Below, one piece after another: positions 55,557 through 64,000 of a stretch of 64,000 bases of DNA; positions within the stretch are counted from its first letter, which is position 1, and every line of letters begins with the position of its first letter. A program made the position numbers and the translations under genes. The notes under the pieces are model-generated. The model had not been told where the DNA came from and did no database searches. It saw only the letters and a program-made list of their open reading frames with translations. The stretch comes from an uncultured Lachnospiraceae bacterium (GTDB lineage Bacteria > Bacillota > Clostridia > Lachnospirales > Lachnospiraceae): positions 62,001 through 126,000 of the forward strand of contig CAMWQW010000004.1 in NCBI GenBank assembly GCA_947176505.1, read 5' to 3'.

Positions 55557-56376
55557 TGTAATGATGCTCCAGACTCTGAATTGTCTTATAGAATGCCATG
55601 GCAATGGCACACAGAATGATAATAGAGGTGATTACCATATTCAGTTGGAATACTTGGGAACCGTAGATGATCAGATAGCCCAGACCGCGTCTGGCAGCGA
55701 GAAATTCACCGATGATGACCCCCACTAATGACAGTCCGATATTGACTTTCATATTGCTGAGGATCAGAGGGATGCTGCTTGGCAGGATTACTTTTATAAA
55801 TGCGTCTTTGCGGTTCCCGCCGAGTGTGTAGATAAGTTTTAGCATCTCTGCATCGGCCTGACAAAATCCGGTGTACAGATTGATGACGGAACCGAACACA
55901 GCAACGGAAATGCCGGCGACGATAATCGTGTTTGTTCCGGTTCCGAGCCAGACGATTAAGAGAGGCGCTAACGCTGATTTCGGCAGAGAATTAAGGATAA
56001 CCAGATAGGGTTCCAGAACTTCGGCAAGATCTTTGATATACCACAGAAGCGTTGCAGCCAGAAGACTGAGCAGAGTGACCAATAGGAAACTGAGTATTGT
56101 TTCTAACAGTGTAATGCCTGTGTGCGTAAAGAAAGAGTGGTCCAGAAACATTTGGTACAGGTAAGTGAGAATACCCCACGGACTGCTGAAGAAAAAAACG
56201 TCTATCCATTCTTTTCTGGCGGCGGTTTCCCACAGACATAAGAATACGGCAATCAGAAGGAATCTGGACAGGGCAATGATATGATGATGCCGCCGGTGTG
56301 CTTTCAGGAATTGATATTGATTCTCAGACATAGGCATAGGCGGGTTATCGGGCGGATTGGTAAACGGACTGTTCAT
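55546..56376 (-). CDS. ABC transporter permease, NitT/TauT (SsuC/TauC) type
   Basis: 276 residues with about six membrane segments and the EAA-type loop (IYTLGGNRKDAFIKVILPSSIPLILSNMK). Family members import nitrate, sulfonates, taurine, thiamine precursors or riboflavin-like compounds. GGGAGG lies nine bases before the ATG. The gene overlaps the ATPase gene by 32 bp, so the two are translated together. No substrate-binding protein is adjacent. Confidence 0.9.
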   Translation of the reverse strand: MNSPFTNPPDNPPMPMSENQYQFLKAHRRHHHIIALSRFLLIAVFLCLWETAARKEWIDVFFFSSPWGILTYLYQMFLDHSFFTHTGITLLETILSFLLVTLLSLLAATLLWYIKDLAEVLEPYLVILNSLPKSALAPLLIVWLGTGTNTIIVAGISVAVFGSVINLYTGFCQADAEMLKLIYTLGGNRKDAFIKVILPSSIPLILSNMKVNIGLSLVGVIIGEFLAARRGLGYLIIYGSQVFQLNMVITSIIILCAIAMAFYKTIQSLEHHYRKK

Positions 56377-57145
56377 TTGTCAACACCTCCCACAATTGAT
56401 TGAAATAGAGTTGATATTCGGAAGTATTTCGGATCATCATAGGGTCGTGCCGGTCGATGTCGAAGCGGATTGGCATTTCGCATTTGATACAGGCAGGTCT
56501 TTTGGAAAGAACAAGAACGCGGTCTGCCAAGGTGATTGCTTCGGCGAGATCATGAGTAATCAAAATAGCGGTCATATTTGTTTGACGGATGATTTGGGCA
56601 ATATCTGCGGATACGTTTAGTCTCGTCTGCGAATCCAGTGCGGAAAACGGTTCGTCAAGCAGAAGCAGGTCAGGATGGATAGCCATGGTTCGTATGAGCG
56701 CCGCACGCTGCCGCATTCCGCCGGAAAGCTCGGAAGGCTTCTTGTCTTTAAATGAGTAAAGCTCATAGTCTTTAAGAAGTTTCAGAACATAATCACGGTT
56801 TGTGTCGGATAACGTGTGATTGAGCTCCAGTCCGAGTATGACGTTCTGGTAGATAGTACGCCATTCAAATAGATGGTCGTGCTGCAGCATGTAGCCGATT
56901 TTGACGGTTTTTTCAGATTCGCAGCAGGCAAGGGATCTGCCTTTATAGAACAGACTGCCTTTCTCAGGTGACAGAAGTCCGGCAATAATTGACAGAAGCG
57001 TGGATTTACCGCATCCGCTGGGACCTACGATAGCCAGAAATTCCCCTTCGGACACTTCAAAGGATATATTTGAGAGAGCAGGCGTTTCCTCTTTTAAACT
57101 GTGATAAGAATAGGAGATATCCTGTAAAGATAGTAATGAATTCAT
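56345..57145 (-). CDS. ABC transporter ATP-binding protein, NitT/TauT (SsuB/TauB) type
   Basis: 266 residues from the ATG at 57145 (AAGGAG upstream; an in-frame start at 57190 adds residues outside the family). Walker A GPSGCGKST, signature LSGGMRQRAA, Walker B LLLLDEPF, switch His in LITHD. Energises the permease encoded downstream. Its start codon lies in an inverted repeat (57141-57184). Confidence 0.93.
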   Translation of the reverse strand: MNSLLSLQDISYSYHSLKEETPALSNISFEVSEGEFLAIVGPSGCGKSTLLSIIAGLLSPEKGSLFYKGRSLACCESEKTVKIGYMLQHDHLFEWRTIYQNVILGLELNHTLSDTNRDYVLKLLKDYELYSFKDKKPSELSGGMRQRAALIRTMAIHPDLLLLDEPFSALDSQTRLNVSADIAQIIRQTNMTAILITHDLAEAITLADRVLVLSKRPACIKCEMPIRFDIDRHDPMMIRNTSEYQLYFNQLWEVLTNEQSVYQSAR

Positions 57146-57184
57146 AGAATAACAACTCCTTATGGTTATACGATATTCTATGAA
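57141..57184 (-). promoter_or_regulatory. Inverted repeat spanning RBS and start codon of the ABC ATPase gene
   Basis: TTCATAGAAT (57141-57150) and ATTCTATGAA (57175-57184) form a perfect 10-bp repeat. In the mRNA the AUG is in the 3' arm and AAGGAG in the loop; an inner ATAAC/GTTAT pair narrows the loop around the RBS. A translational switch or an operator. Confidence 0.5.
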
Positions 57185-57229
57185 ATACAAAAAAATATGT
57201 GTTTTTAACAGAAAAGAAAAGTATTATGA

Positions 57230-57258
57230 TTGAAAAGAAAAGTTTTTTATGGTATCAT
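57230..57258 (+). promoter_or_regulatory. Probable promoter of argH
   Basis: TTGAAA (57230-57235), 17 bp, TATCAT (57253-57258). Confidence 0.6.
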
Positions 57259-57292
57259 CAAATTTGGATTTAACAAAGTGGAGGGTTATTGC

Positions 57293-58705
57293 ATGGCACA
57301 GTTGTGGGGCGGTCGTTTTACGAAGGAAACGGACAAACTGGTATATAACTTTAATGCATCGATTTCATTCGACCGGAAATTTTTCGGACAGGATATAGAA
57401 GGCAGCATTGCGCATGTGATTATGCTGGCTAAACAAGGAATTCTGACAAAAGAAGAGAAGGATGCTATTTTAAAAGGACTCACCGGTATTCGCAAGGACG
57501 TTGAGGAAGGGCGGCTGCAGATTACGGAGGAGTATGAGGATATTCATAGCTTTGTGGAAGCAAACTTGATTGAAAGGATTGGCGATGCCGGCAAGAAGCT
57601 GCATACCGGCAGAAGCCGTAATGATCAAGTGGCTCTTGATATGCGTCTTTATGTCAGACTTGAAGTACTTCATATGGATGAACTTGTGAAAGAATTGTTG
57701 TGTACGCTTCTTCATATTATGGAAGAGAATACAGACACATATATGCCGGGCTTTACACATCTGCAGAAAGCACAGCCGGTTACGCTCGCACATCATGTCG
57801 GAGCGTATTTTGAAATGTTCAAGAGAGATCGTTCCCGGTTAAAAGATATTTATCATCGTATGAATTATTGTCCGCTAGGTGCGGGTGCGCTGGCGGGGAC
57901 GACATATCCGCTGGACAGAAATTATACCGCTTCGATTCTTGGATTTGAAGGTCCTACGCTCAACAGTATGGATTCTGTTTCGGACAGGGATTATGTGATT
58001 GAATTTTTATCGGCGCTTTCCACGATTATGATGCATTTAAGCCGTTTTTGTGAGGAAATTATTATCTGGAATTCTGATGAATACCGTTTTGTGGAGATTG
58101 ATGATGCTTATTCTACCGGAAGCAGTATTATGCCTCAGAAGAAGAATCCTGATATAGCCGAATTGATTCGGGGGAAGACAGGACGTGTTTATGGGGCGCT
58201 TATTTCTATTTTGACGACGATGAAAGGGATTCCGCTGGCATATAATAAAGACATGCAGGAAGATAAGGAATTGACATTTGACGCGATTGACACGGTAAAA
58301 GGATGTCTGGCGCTGTTTGACGGCATGGTACGCACGATGAAGTTCCGTAAAGAGACGATGGAAAAGAGTGCGATGAATGGGTTTACCAATGCTACCGATG
58401 CGGCGGATTATCTGGTGGGACGCGGTGTTCCTTTTAGAGACGCGCATGGTATCATTGGCAGATTGGTATTGTATTGTATCAACAAGCAGTGTAGTATTGA
58501 AGAATTATCTATCGGGGAACTGAAAGAAATCAGCCCTGCTTTCGAAGAGGATGTCTATGATGCAATCAGCTTAAAGACTTGCGTAGAGAAGAGACTTACG
58601 GTCGGTGCGCCGGGAAGGGAGGCAATGCGGGAGGTTATCGCAGCCCAGAAAGAATATCTGGCGAAAAACTGGCAGGAGGAAGATCATATAGATATTCCGA
58701 CATGA
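57293..58705 (+). CDS. argH: Argininosuccinate lyase
   Basis: 470 residues; splits argininosuccinate into arginine and fumarate. Motifs: [10 protein letters not shown] at the start, [11 protein letters not shown], and the superfamily signature [12 protein letters not shown] with the catalytic Ser. Start at 57293 has GGAGGG eight bases before. argG is not adjacent, so it is unlinked here. asd follows 80 bp on. Confidence 0.97.
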   Translation: MAQLWGGRFTKETDKLVYNFNASISFDRKFFGQDIEGSIAHVIMLAKQGILTKEEKDAILKGLTGIRKDVEEGRLQITEEYEDIHSFVEANLIERIGDAGKKLHTGRSRNDQVALDMRLYVRLEVLHMDELVKELLCTLLHIMEENTDTYMPGFTHLQKAQPVTLAHHVGAYFEMFKRDRSRLKDIYHRMNYCPLGAGALAGTTYPLDRNYTASILGFEGPTLNSMDSVSDRDYVIEFLSALSTIMMHLSRFCEEIIIWNSDEYRFVEIDDAYSTGSSIMPQKKNPDIAELIRGKTGRVYGALISILTTMKGIPLAYNKDMQEDKELTFDAIDTVKGCLALFDGMVRTMKFRKETMEKSAMNGFTNATDAADYLVGRGVPFRDAHGIIGRLVLYCINKQCSIEELSIGELKEISPAFEEDVYDAISLKTCVEKRLTVGAPGREAMREVIAAQKEYLAKNWQEEDHIDIPT

Positions 58706-58785
58706 GTTTGATGATGGGTGAAGTTTGCAAAGTGGATCATCTCATAATCGAACGAAGTTTGATACAGGAAACAGGAGGAGAAAAT

Positions 58786-59871
58786 ATGAGTGACAGATTA
58801 AGGGTAGGAATTTTAGGAGGGACTGGTATGGTTGGGCAGAGATTTATTGCTCTGCTGGAGAATCATCCATGGTTTGAAGTGACAACGATTGCGGCAAGTC
58901 CGAGGTCGGCAGGCAAGACATATGCGGAGGCTGTGGGCGACAGGTGGAAAATGACGACACCAATGCCGGAGGCGGTTAAAAACATTGTGGTCAAGAACGT
59001 AAACGAAGTGGAGCAAGTAGCATCGGAAGTTGATTTCGTATTTTCTGCGGTGGATATGACCAAAGAAGAAATCAAGAAGATTGAAGAGGAATATGCAAAG
59101 ACAGAAACGCCTGTTGTCTCCAATAACAGTGCGCATCGTTGGACGCCGGATGTACCTATGGTGATTCCGGAGATTAATCCGGAGCATTTTGAAGTGATTG
59201 AGGCGCAGAAGAAGCGGCTGGGAACGACGAGAGGCTTCATTGCGGTTAAACCGAATTGTTCTATTCAAAGTTATGCGCCTGTACTTACTGCATGGAAAGA
59301 GTTTGAGCCGTATGAAGTAGTTGCCACGACTTATCAGGCAATTTCCGGTGCCGGTAAGACTTTTAAAGATTGGCCGGAGATGGTAGAAAATGTGATTCCC
59401 TACATTGGTGGAGAAGAAGAAAAGAGTGAGAAAGAACCGCTTAGAATATGGGGAAAGATTGAGAACGGAGAGATTGTTCCGGCGAAGAGTCCTGTGATTA
59501 CGTGTCAGTGTATCCGAGTACCTGTTCTCAACGGTCACACGGCTGCCGTATTTGTTAAATTCAGAAAGAAGCCGACCAAGGAGCAGTTGGTTGAGAAGCT
59601 GGTGAATTTTAAAGGAATTCCGCAGGAACTGGAACTTCCCAGCGCTCCGAAGCAGTTTATTCAGGTAATGGAAGAGGACAACCGCCCTCAGGTAACGATG
59701 GATGTAGATTATGAGAACGGCATGGGAATCAGTGTGGGACGTATCAGAGAAGATCACGTGTACGATTGGAAGTTTGTCGGTCTTTCACATAATACGGTGC
59801 GCGGCGCAGCCGGGGGAGCGGTGCTTTGTGCCGAGACACTGAAGGCGAAAGGTTATATCACTAAGAAGTAA
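58786..59871 (+). CDS. asd: Aspartate-semialdehyde dehydrogenase, archaeal/fungal type
   Basis: 361 residues; reduces aspartyl phosphate in Lys, Met and Thr synthesis. Rossmann motif GILGGTGMVGQRF, nucleophile Cys in KPNCSIQSY, ISGAGK region and His in NGHTAAVFV. Sequence pattern fits the archaeal/fungal branch rather than the E. coli type. Start at 58786 with GGAGGAG five bases before; a longer frame overlapping argH is rejected. Confidence 0.95.
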   Translation: MSDRLRVGILGGTGMVGQRFIALLENHPWFEVTTIAASPRSAGKTYAEAVGDRWKMTTPMPEAVKNIVVKNVNEVEQVASEVDFVFSAVDMTKEEIKKIEEEYAKTETPVVSNNSAHRWTPDVPMVIPEINPEHFEVIEAQKKRLGTTRGFIAVKPNCSIQSYAPVLTAWKEFEPYEVVATTYQAISGAGKTFKDWPEMVENVIPYIGGEEEKSEKEPLRIWGKIENGEIVPAKSPVITCQCIRVPVLNGHTAAVFVKFRKKPTKEQLVEKLVNFKGIPQELELPSAPKQFIQVMEEDNRPQVTMDVDYENGMGISVGRIREDHVYDWKFVGLSHNTVRGAAGGAVLCAETLKAKGYITKK

Positions 59872-59993
59872 AAATCGGGCATTGCTTGATTGAGGGGTAA
59901 AGAGTAAATACACAAGATGTTGTAACGTAAAATATGATTGGGAGTTACTCTTCACAATCGGGGGATTGAAGAGTATATAAGGGTATAGTTTAT

Positions 59994-61718
59994 ATGGAAG
60001 AGTTGAAATATCAGATTGATTTGCTGAATGCAATGAATCAGAAACTGAGCAAAGATGAAAAGATGCTTCGTCTGATTTGTGAAACATCTAACAGTGCGTT
60101 TCTTTATTACAATTATGAGGAGGAAAGAGTACAGACAATTGCCAATTGGAATCATTTCTTTGACTTTACAGTCGCGGATGTACGTGATTTCGGCAGACTG
60201 TATGATTGCGTAGAAGAGAAATATGTCATTCCTTTCAAGGAAATATTATTTATCGAGAAGCAAGGGCTAAAGAGTCAATCCATAGACGTAAAGCTTAAGG
60301 ACAGCCGCATCTGCATGGAAGTAGAAGTGAACGTTGTTTACGATACTTTGGGAAATCCTACGGATAAGATTATACGCTTCAAGGATGTGACGAAATTTAA
60401 TTCGCAGAATGACGAATTGACATATCTTGCGTATTATGATGTTCTGACCGGGCTATATAACCGTAACTATTTTGTCAGACATCTCGGTGAGTACATCAGA
60501 CATGCGGAGGATGAGAATGAAACAGTGGCAGTCATGTTTCTGGATTTCGATGATTTCCGAAGGATTAACGATGGTATGGGGATTATTATCGGTGATGAAC
60601 TGGTACAATTGTTCGGACAGTTTCTGTCAGATCTGATGGGTGATAATATTATTATTTCCCATTTCAACAGTGATATTTTTTGCATTGCTATTTACAGTCC
60701 CTGCGGGGCAAGAAGCGTGGAGACGCTCTATAAGACAATCAGGGAGCGGCTCAAAAAGCCTTTTAAACTGTCTAACGGACAGGAGATATTCATTACAGTC
60801 AGTGTTGGTGTGGCTGAATATCCAGAGGCGGCAACAAAAACCCTTGAATTAATCAATTGTGCTGAAATAGTTATGTTCAAAGCAAAGAGCATGGGTAAAG
60901 ACAAGGTCCAGTATTATAATGGCGCAATTCTGGATGACTTTTTGAAAAATGTGACAATTGAAAATAAGTTAAAGGATGCTGTTTTCCAGCAAAACTTTAC
61001 GATGTATTATCAGCCTCAGTTTAGAACGAATGACAGAGCGCTCAGAGGAGTGGAGGCTCTGATTCGATGGAAAGATGATAATGGCAAGATGATCAGTCCT
61101 GCATTGTTTATTCCGATAGCGGAGAAGAGCGGTGCGATCGTGCCGATTGGTACATGGGTGATCGAGGAAAGTCTTCGTGCATTTGCAGAATGGAAGCGCA
61201 AATATCATTACCCTATGGTTATGTCACTCAATATTTCAGCAATTCAGTACAGACAGCCGGATTTCATAGATAAGGTGTTGAAACTGATGGACAAGTATGA
61301 GGTTTCTCCTTCCGAGATAGAATTGGAGATTACAGAGTCCATCCTGATAGACGATTTTACCGAAATCACGGAGAAACTGGTTTTACTCAGAGATATTGGA
61401 GTGAAAATCTCATTGGATGATTTCGGAACCGGTTATTCGTCATTGTCTTATTTGAAAGGACTGCCGATCGATACGCTCAAAATTGACAAATCATTTATTG
61501 ATACGGTGATAACGGATGAGAATACGAGAATTATAACCGAGTCCATTATTTATATGGTAAAGAAGCTGGGATTTGAAACGATAGCAGAGGGTGTTGAGAC
61601 GGAAGAACAGTTTCGCTATCTGAACGAGATTGATTGTGATAATATTCAGGGATATTTTCTGGGGAAACCGATGCCATCGGAGAAGATAGAGAATCTGTTG
61701 GCTGACATGACCGCATAA
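59994..61718 (+). CDS. c-di-GMP phosphodiesterase with PAS-like, degenerate GGDEF and active EAL domains
   Basis: 574 residues, no membrane segment. Residues 25-140 look PAS-like; 145-300 are a GGDEF domain in which the signature is NSDIF (225-229), so cyclase activity is lost; 310-570 are an EAL domain with intact motifs: EALIRW (Glu354), LEITES, DDFGTGYSS, LKIDKSF and AEGVE. It should degrade c-di-GMP, with the GGDEF remnant possibly sensing GTP. Works in the same pool as the HD-GYP regulator at 15.8 kb. Confidence 0.92.
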   Translation: MEELKYQIDLLNAMNQKLSKDEKMLRLICETSNSAFLYYNYEEERVQTIANWNHFFDFTVADVRDFGRLYDCVEEKYVIPFKEILFIEKQGLKSQSIDVKLKDSRICMEVEVNVVYDTLGNPTDKIIRFKDVTKFNSQNDELTYLAYYDVLTGLYNRNYFVRHLGEYIRHAEDENETVAVMFLDFDDFRRINDGMGIIIGDELVQLFGQFLSDLMGDNIIISHFNSDIFCIAIYSPCGARSVETLYKTIRERLKKPFKLSNGQEIFITVSVGVAEYPEAATKTLELINCAEIVMFKAKSMGKDKVQYYNGAILDDFLKNVTIENKLKDAVFQQNFTMYYQPQFRTNDRALRGVEALIRWKDDNGKMISPALFIPIAEKSGAIVPIGTWVIEESLRAFAEWKRKYHYPMVMSLNISAIQYRQPDFIDKVLKLMDKYEVSPSEIELEITESILIDDFTEITEKLVLLRDIGVKISLDDFGTGYSSLSYLKGLPIDTLKIDKSFIDTVITDENTRIITESIIYMVKKLGFETIAEGVETEEQFRYLNEIDCDNIQGYFLGKPMPSEKIENLLADMTA

Positions 61719-61733
61719 TGTGTGAGGAAATCT

Positions 61734-63098
61734 ATGTTACTTGGCAGAACATCTGAATTAAAGTACTTGAATAATTATTATGATAGAGAAGGCAGTCAGA
61801 TATTGGTGGTGTATGGGCAGAAGCATATCGGAAAGACGTCGCTTGTCAGGACGTTTATTGAGGATAAACCGCACTGTTATTATCTTGCCCGAGCATGTTC
61901 CGAGAGGGAGCAGGCATACCAGTGGGGAAGACAGCTTGTTCAGGAAGGATATGAGTTAGATCCGTTTCCGGCTTTTCATGATATTTTTGTAAAAATCAGC
62001 CGCCAGTCAAAAGGAAAGAAAGTACTTGTTATTGATGAATTTCAGAACATCGTCAGAGCAAGTGAGCAGTTTATGAAGGAACTTGTCTCATTCGTGCACA
62101 GCCAGTGGAACCGGGATGAAATCATGGTGGTTTTATGCAGCTCATCCATCGGCTGGATTGAAAACAGTATGATTACACGTATCGGAGATGCCGCCTATGA
62201 ATTGTCTGGATTTCTGAAAATACGTGAACTTGTGTTTGGAGATATCGTGCAAAGATTTCCGAATTTCCGTATCGAAGAGTGTGTGGAAGCGTATGCGATA
62301 CTGGGCGGTTTTCCCGGTTTATGGAATCAGTTTGATGACAGATTGACAATACAGCAGAATATCTGCAGAAACATACTGGACGTTAATAGCTTTCTCTTTG
62401 AGGAAGGGGAGCGCATGTTGACAGATCAATTGCGTGAACCGGGGGTATATAATACTATTATGGCGTCCATTGCGGCGGGAAGCCACAAACTAAATAATCT
62501 GTATCTGCATACGGAATTTTCCCGTGCAAAAATCAGTGTCTATTTAAAAAATCTGATAGAACTGGAATTGGTAGAAAAAGTCTTTTCCTATGACACAGCC
62601 GGCGGTAAAGAGAATGTGCAGAAAGGAATCTACCGTATCAGCCATCCTTTTGTGGAGTTCTATTATACTTATATGTATCCGTATTTAAGCAGCTTACAGA
62701 CGCGGTCTGTCGGAGAGTTTTATAATCGTTATATTATGCCGGACTTTAGAAAGTATGTATCAGGATGTTTCAAAAAAGTATGTAGACAGCATCTTGCAAA
62801 GTTAAACGACAGAAACAGGCTTCCTATATCACCGGATGTCATTGGTGAGTGGATTGGCAAAGCGGGTGAGTTGGATATCATAGCGCAGGATGAAGAGGGA
62901 CAGACGCTGATTGGATTGTGCAATTGGGAAAGACCGACATCTTATGAGGATTATGAGAATCTTTTAAGTTATGCGAAGAAAGCGAAAATTAACGCTGATT
63001 ATGTTTATATGTATACGGCGTTTAGATTTGATGAAAGGTTGAATCTGGAAGCAAAGATCAGACCTAATTTGAAGCTGGTACAGATTTCGGATTTTTGA
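61734..63098 (+). CDS. Archaeal-type (STAND-like) ATPase with DUF234 tail
   Basis: 454 residues from the ATG at 61734 (GAGGAAATCT before it). ATPase domain with P-loop GQKHIGKTS and Walker B VLVIDEFQN, a winged-helix region (about 240-310), and a C-terminal DUF234 nuclease-like domain. In that domain the usual E-x-D...ExK motif reads ELDIIA...GLCNW: the Asp is kept, but the second Glu and the Lys are replaced, so nuclease activity is doubtful. Such proteins are common in Lachnospiraceae, function unknown. Confidence 0.85.
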   Translation: MLLGRTSELKYLNNYYDREGSQILVVYGQKHIGKTSLVRTFIEDKPHCYYLARACSEREQAYQWGRQLVQEGYELDPFPAFHDIFVKISRQSKGKKVLVIDEFQNIVRASEQFMKELVSFVHSQWNRDEIMVVLCSSSIGWIENSMITRIGDAAYELSGFLKIRELVFGDIVQRFPNFRIEECVEAYAILGGFPGLWNQFDDRLTIQQNICRNILDVNSFLFEEGERMLTDQLREPGVYNTIMASIAAGSHKLNNLYLHTEFSRAKISVYLKNLIELELVEKVFSYDTAGGKENVQKGIYRISHPFVEFYYTYMYPYLSSLQTRSVGEFYNRYIMPDFRKYVSGCFKKVCRQHLAKLNDRNRLPISPDVIGEWIGKAGELDIIAQDEEGQTLIGLCNWERPTSYEDYENLLSYAKKAKINADYVYMYTAFRFDERLNLEAKIRPNLKLVQISDF

Positions 63099-63137
63099 TA
63101 ATTGCGCATTCTTCCGATTGGAAGGAAAACATATACT

Positions 63138-64000
63138 ATGGGAAAGAGTATTTATATAGCAGAGAAGCCCAGTGTTGCAAAAGAATTTGCAAAAGCATTG
63201 AAATATAATATGAAAAATAAAGACGGCTATCTTGAATCTGATGAGGCTGTTGTGACATGGTGCGTAGGCCATCTTGTAACGATGAGTTATCCGGAAGCAT
63301 ACGACGAGAAGTACAAAAGATGGTCGCTTGATACGATTCCTTTTATTCCGGAGGAGTTTAAGTATGAGGTAATCGGAGCGGTCAAGAAACAGTTTCAGAT
63401 TGTGAGCGGTCTGCTTAACAGAGAGGATGTTGATACCATTTATGTCTGTACCGATTCGGGACGAGAAGGAGAGTATATTTATCGTCTTGTAGAACAACAG
63501 GCGCACGTACATGGCAAACTCAGAAAGCGTGTCTGGATTGACTCCCAGACAGAAGAAGAGATATTGCGAGGTATCCGGGAGGCGAAAGATTTATCGGCAT
63601 ACGACAATTTATCAAGCGCCGCCTATCTGCGTGCCAAAGAAGATTATTTAATGGGAATCAATTTTTCCCGCGTACTGACACTCAAATACGGTAATCCGAT
63701 CAAGTCTTATCTGAAGGCGGACAGGGCGGTAGTGTCTGTTGGACGTGTGATGACCTGTGTGCTTGGAATGGTAGTAAACAGAGAACGGGAAATTCGAGAA
63801 TTTGTCAAGATACCTTTTTATCGTGTACTTGCGCAGATTGACATAGACGGGCGGGAATGCGTCTGTGAATGGAAAGCAGTGAAAGGTTCACATTATGAAG
63901 GGTCGCCTTTGCTTTATAAGGATACCGGGTTTTTACAGGAAAAAGATGCGGACGCATTCATACAATATCTAAAGGACGAGCCGGCAGAAACACCGGTCGT
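63138..64000 (+). CDS. topB: DNA topoisomerase III (3' partial)
   Basis: 287 codons are present before the window ends. Toprim motifs: IAEKPSVAKEFAK at the start with the catalytic Glu, and TDSGREGEYIYR around residue 115 as the DxDxxREGE equivalent. VSVGRVMTCVLGMVVNREREIREF is typical of the type IA fold. The active-site Tyr lies beyond the window. GGAAGGAAAA precedes the ATG. It relaxes or decatenates DNA. Confidence 0.9.
   Translation, partial: MGKSIYIAEKPSVAKEFAKALKYNMKNKDGYLESDEAVVTWCVGHLVTMSYPEAYDEKYKRWSLDTIPFIPEEFKYEVIGAVKKQFQIVSGLLNREDVDTIYVCTDSGREGEYIYRLVEQQAHVHGKLRKRVWIDSQTEEEILRGIREAKDLSAYDNLSSAAYLRAKEDYLMGINFSRVLTLKYGNPIKSYLKADRAVVSVGRVMTCVLGMVVNREREIREFVKIPFYRVLAQIDIDGRECVCEWKAVKGSHYEGSPLLYKDTGFLQEKDADAFIQYLKDEPAETPV

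Noticed and set aside
58579..58785. 69-residue N-terminal extension of Asd
   Set aside because: It overlaps the argH 3' end; the family start and GGAGGAG are at 58786.
58813..59757. Minus-strand ORF of 314 codons opposite asd
   Set aside because: It is antisense to a confidently identified gene, with Arg/His/Asn-rich, low-quality composition.

Overview
The window reads as chromosomal core sequence of an anaerobic, low-to-moderate GC Firmicute, most likely a Lachnospiraceae-type Clostridium relative. The support is gene content and order: an oxygen-sensitive class III ribonucleotide reductase (nrdD/nrdG), a DUF512-Der-PlsY-GpsA cluster, serC-serA next to a DUF1015 gene, a T-box in front of tyrS, an archaeal-type Asd, strong GGAGG ribosome-binding sites, many VanR/VanS-like and c-di-GMP proteins. 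No rRNA operon, CRISPR array, complete insertion sequence or prophage is visible. Genes lie on both strands with intrinsic terminators at most convergent junctions.

Layout. 1-3.2 kb: end of a FliK-like gene, an orphan FlhB C-domain gene, yraN and pgeF. 3.3-8.1 kb: an OmpR-type regulator with a large sensor kinase, then prs on the minus strand. 8.2-12.7 kb: DUF512 radical-SAM-like protein, der, plsY, gpsA. 12.7-15.8 kb: metF (minus), MoxR ATPase and VWA protein. 15.8-21.8 kb: a phosphorelay of an HD-GYP response regulator and two hybrid kinases whose catalytic defects look complementary. 21.8-26.3 kb: T-box, tyrS, an aldolase-family protein, a GH25 lysozyme. 26.3-31.6 kb: aroC (minus), a VanY-type carboxypeptidase, tgt, yajC, a lipoprotein. 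31.7-39.4 kb: leuB, a membrane GT-C protein, ilvD, ilvB, an L,D-transpeptidase. 39.5-47.1 kb: serC, serA, a small minus-strand gene, DUF1015, glgB, mscS. 47.2-51.7 kb: a small glycan locus (EpsG, GT2, polysialyltransferase-like, methyltransferase) whose last gene carries a nine-G tract that breaks its frame. 51.8-57.1 kb: tRNA-Thr, an unknown small gene, nrdD/nrdG with NrdR-like boxes, a decayed fragment, and an ABC permease/ATPase pair. 57.2-64 kb: argH, asd, an EAL phosphodiesterase, a STAND-like ATPase and the start of topB.

The genes are mostly housekeeping: amino-acid synthesis (branched chain, serine, chorismate, arginine, aspartate family), phospholipid entry (PlsY/GpsA), ribosome assembly, tRNA modification and charging, cell-wall remodelling. 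The most interesting parts are the split-function hybrid kinase pair feeding an HD-GYP regulator, the homopolymer-switched surface-glycan methyltransferase, the DUF1015 gene as a possible missing phosphoserine enzyme beside serCA, and several small structured intergenic elements.
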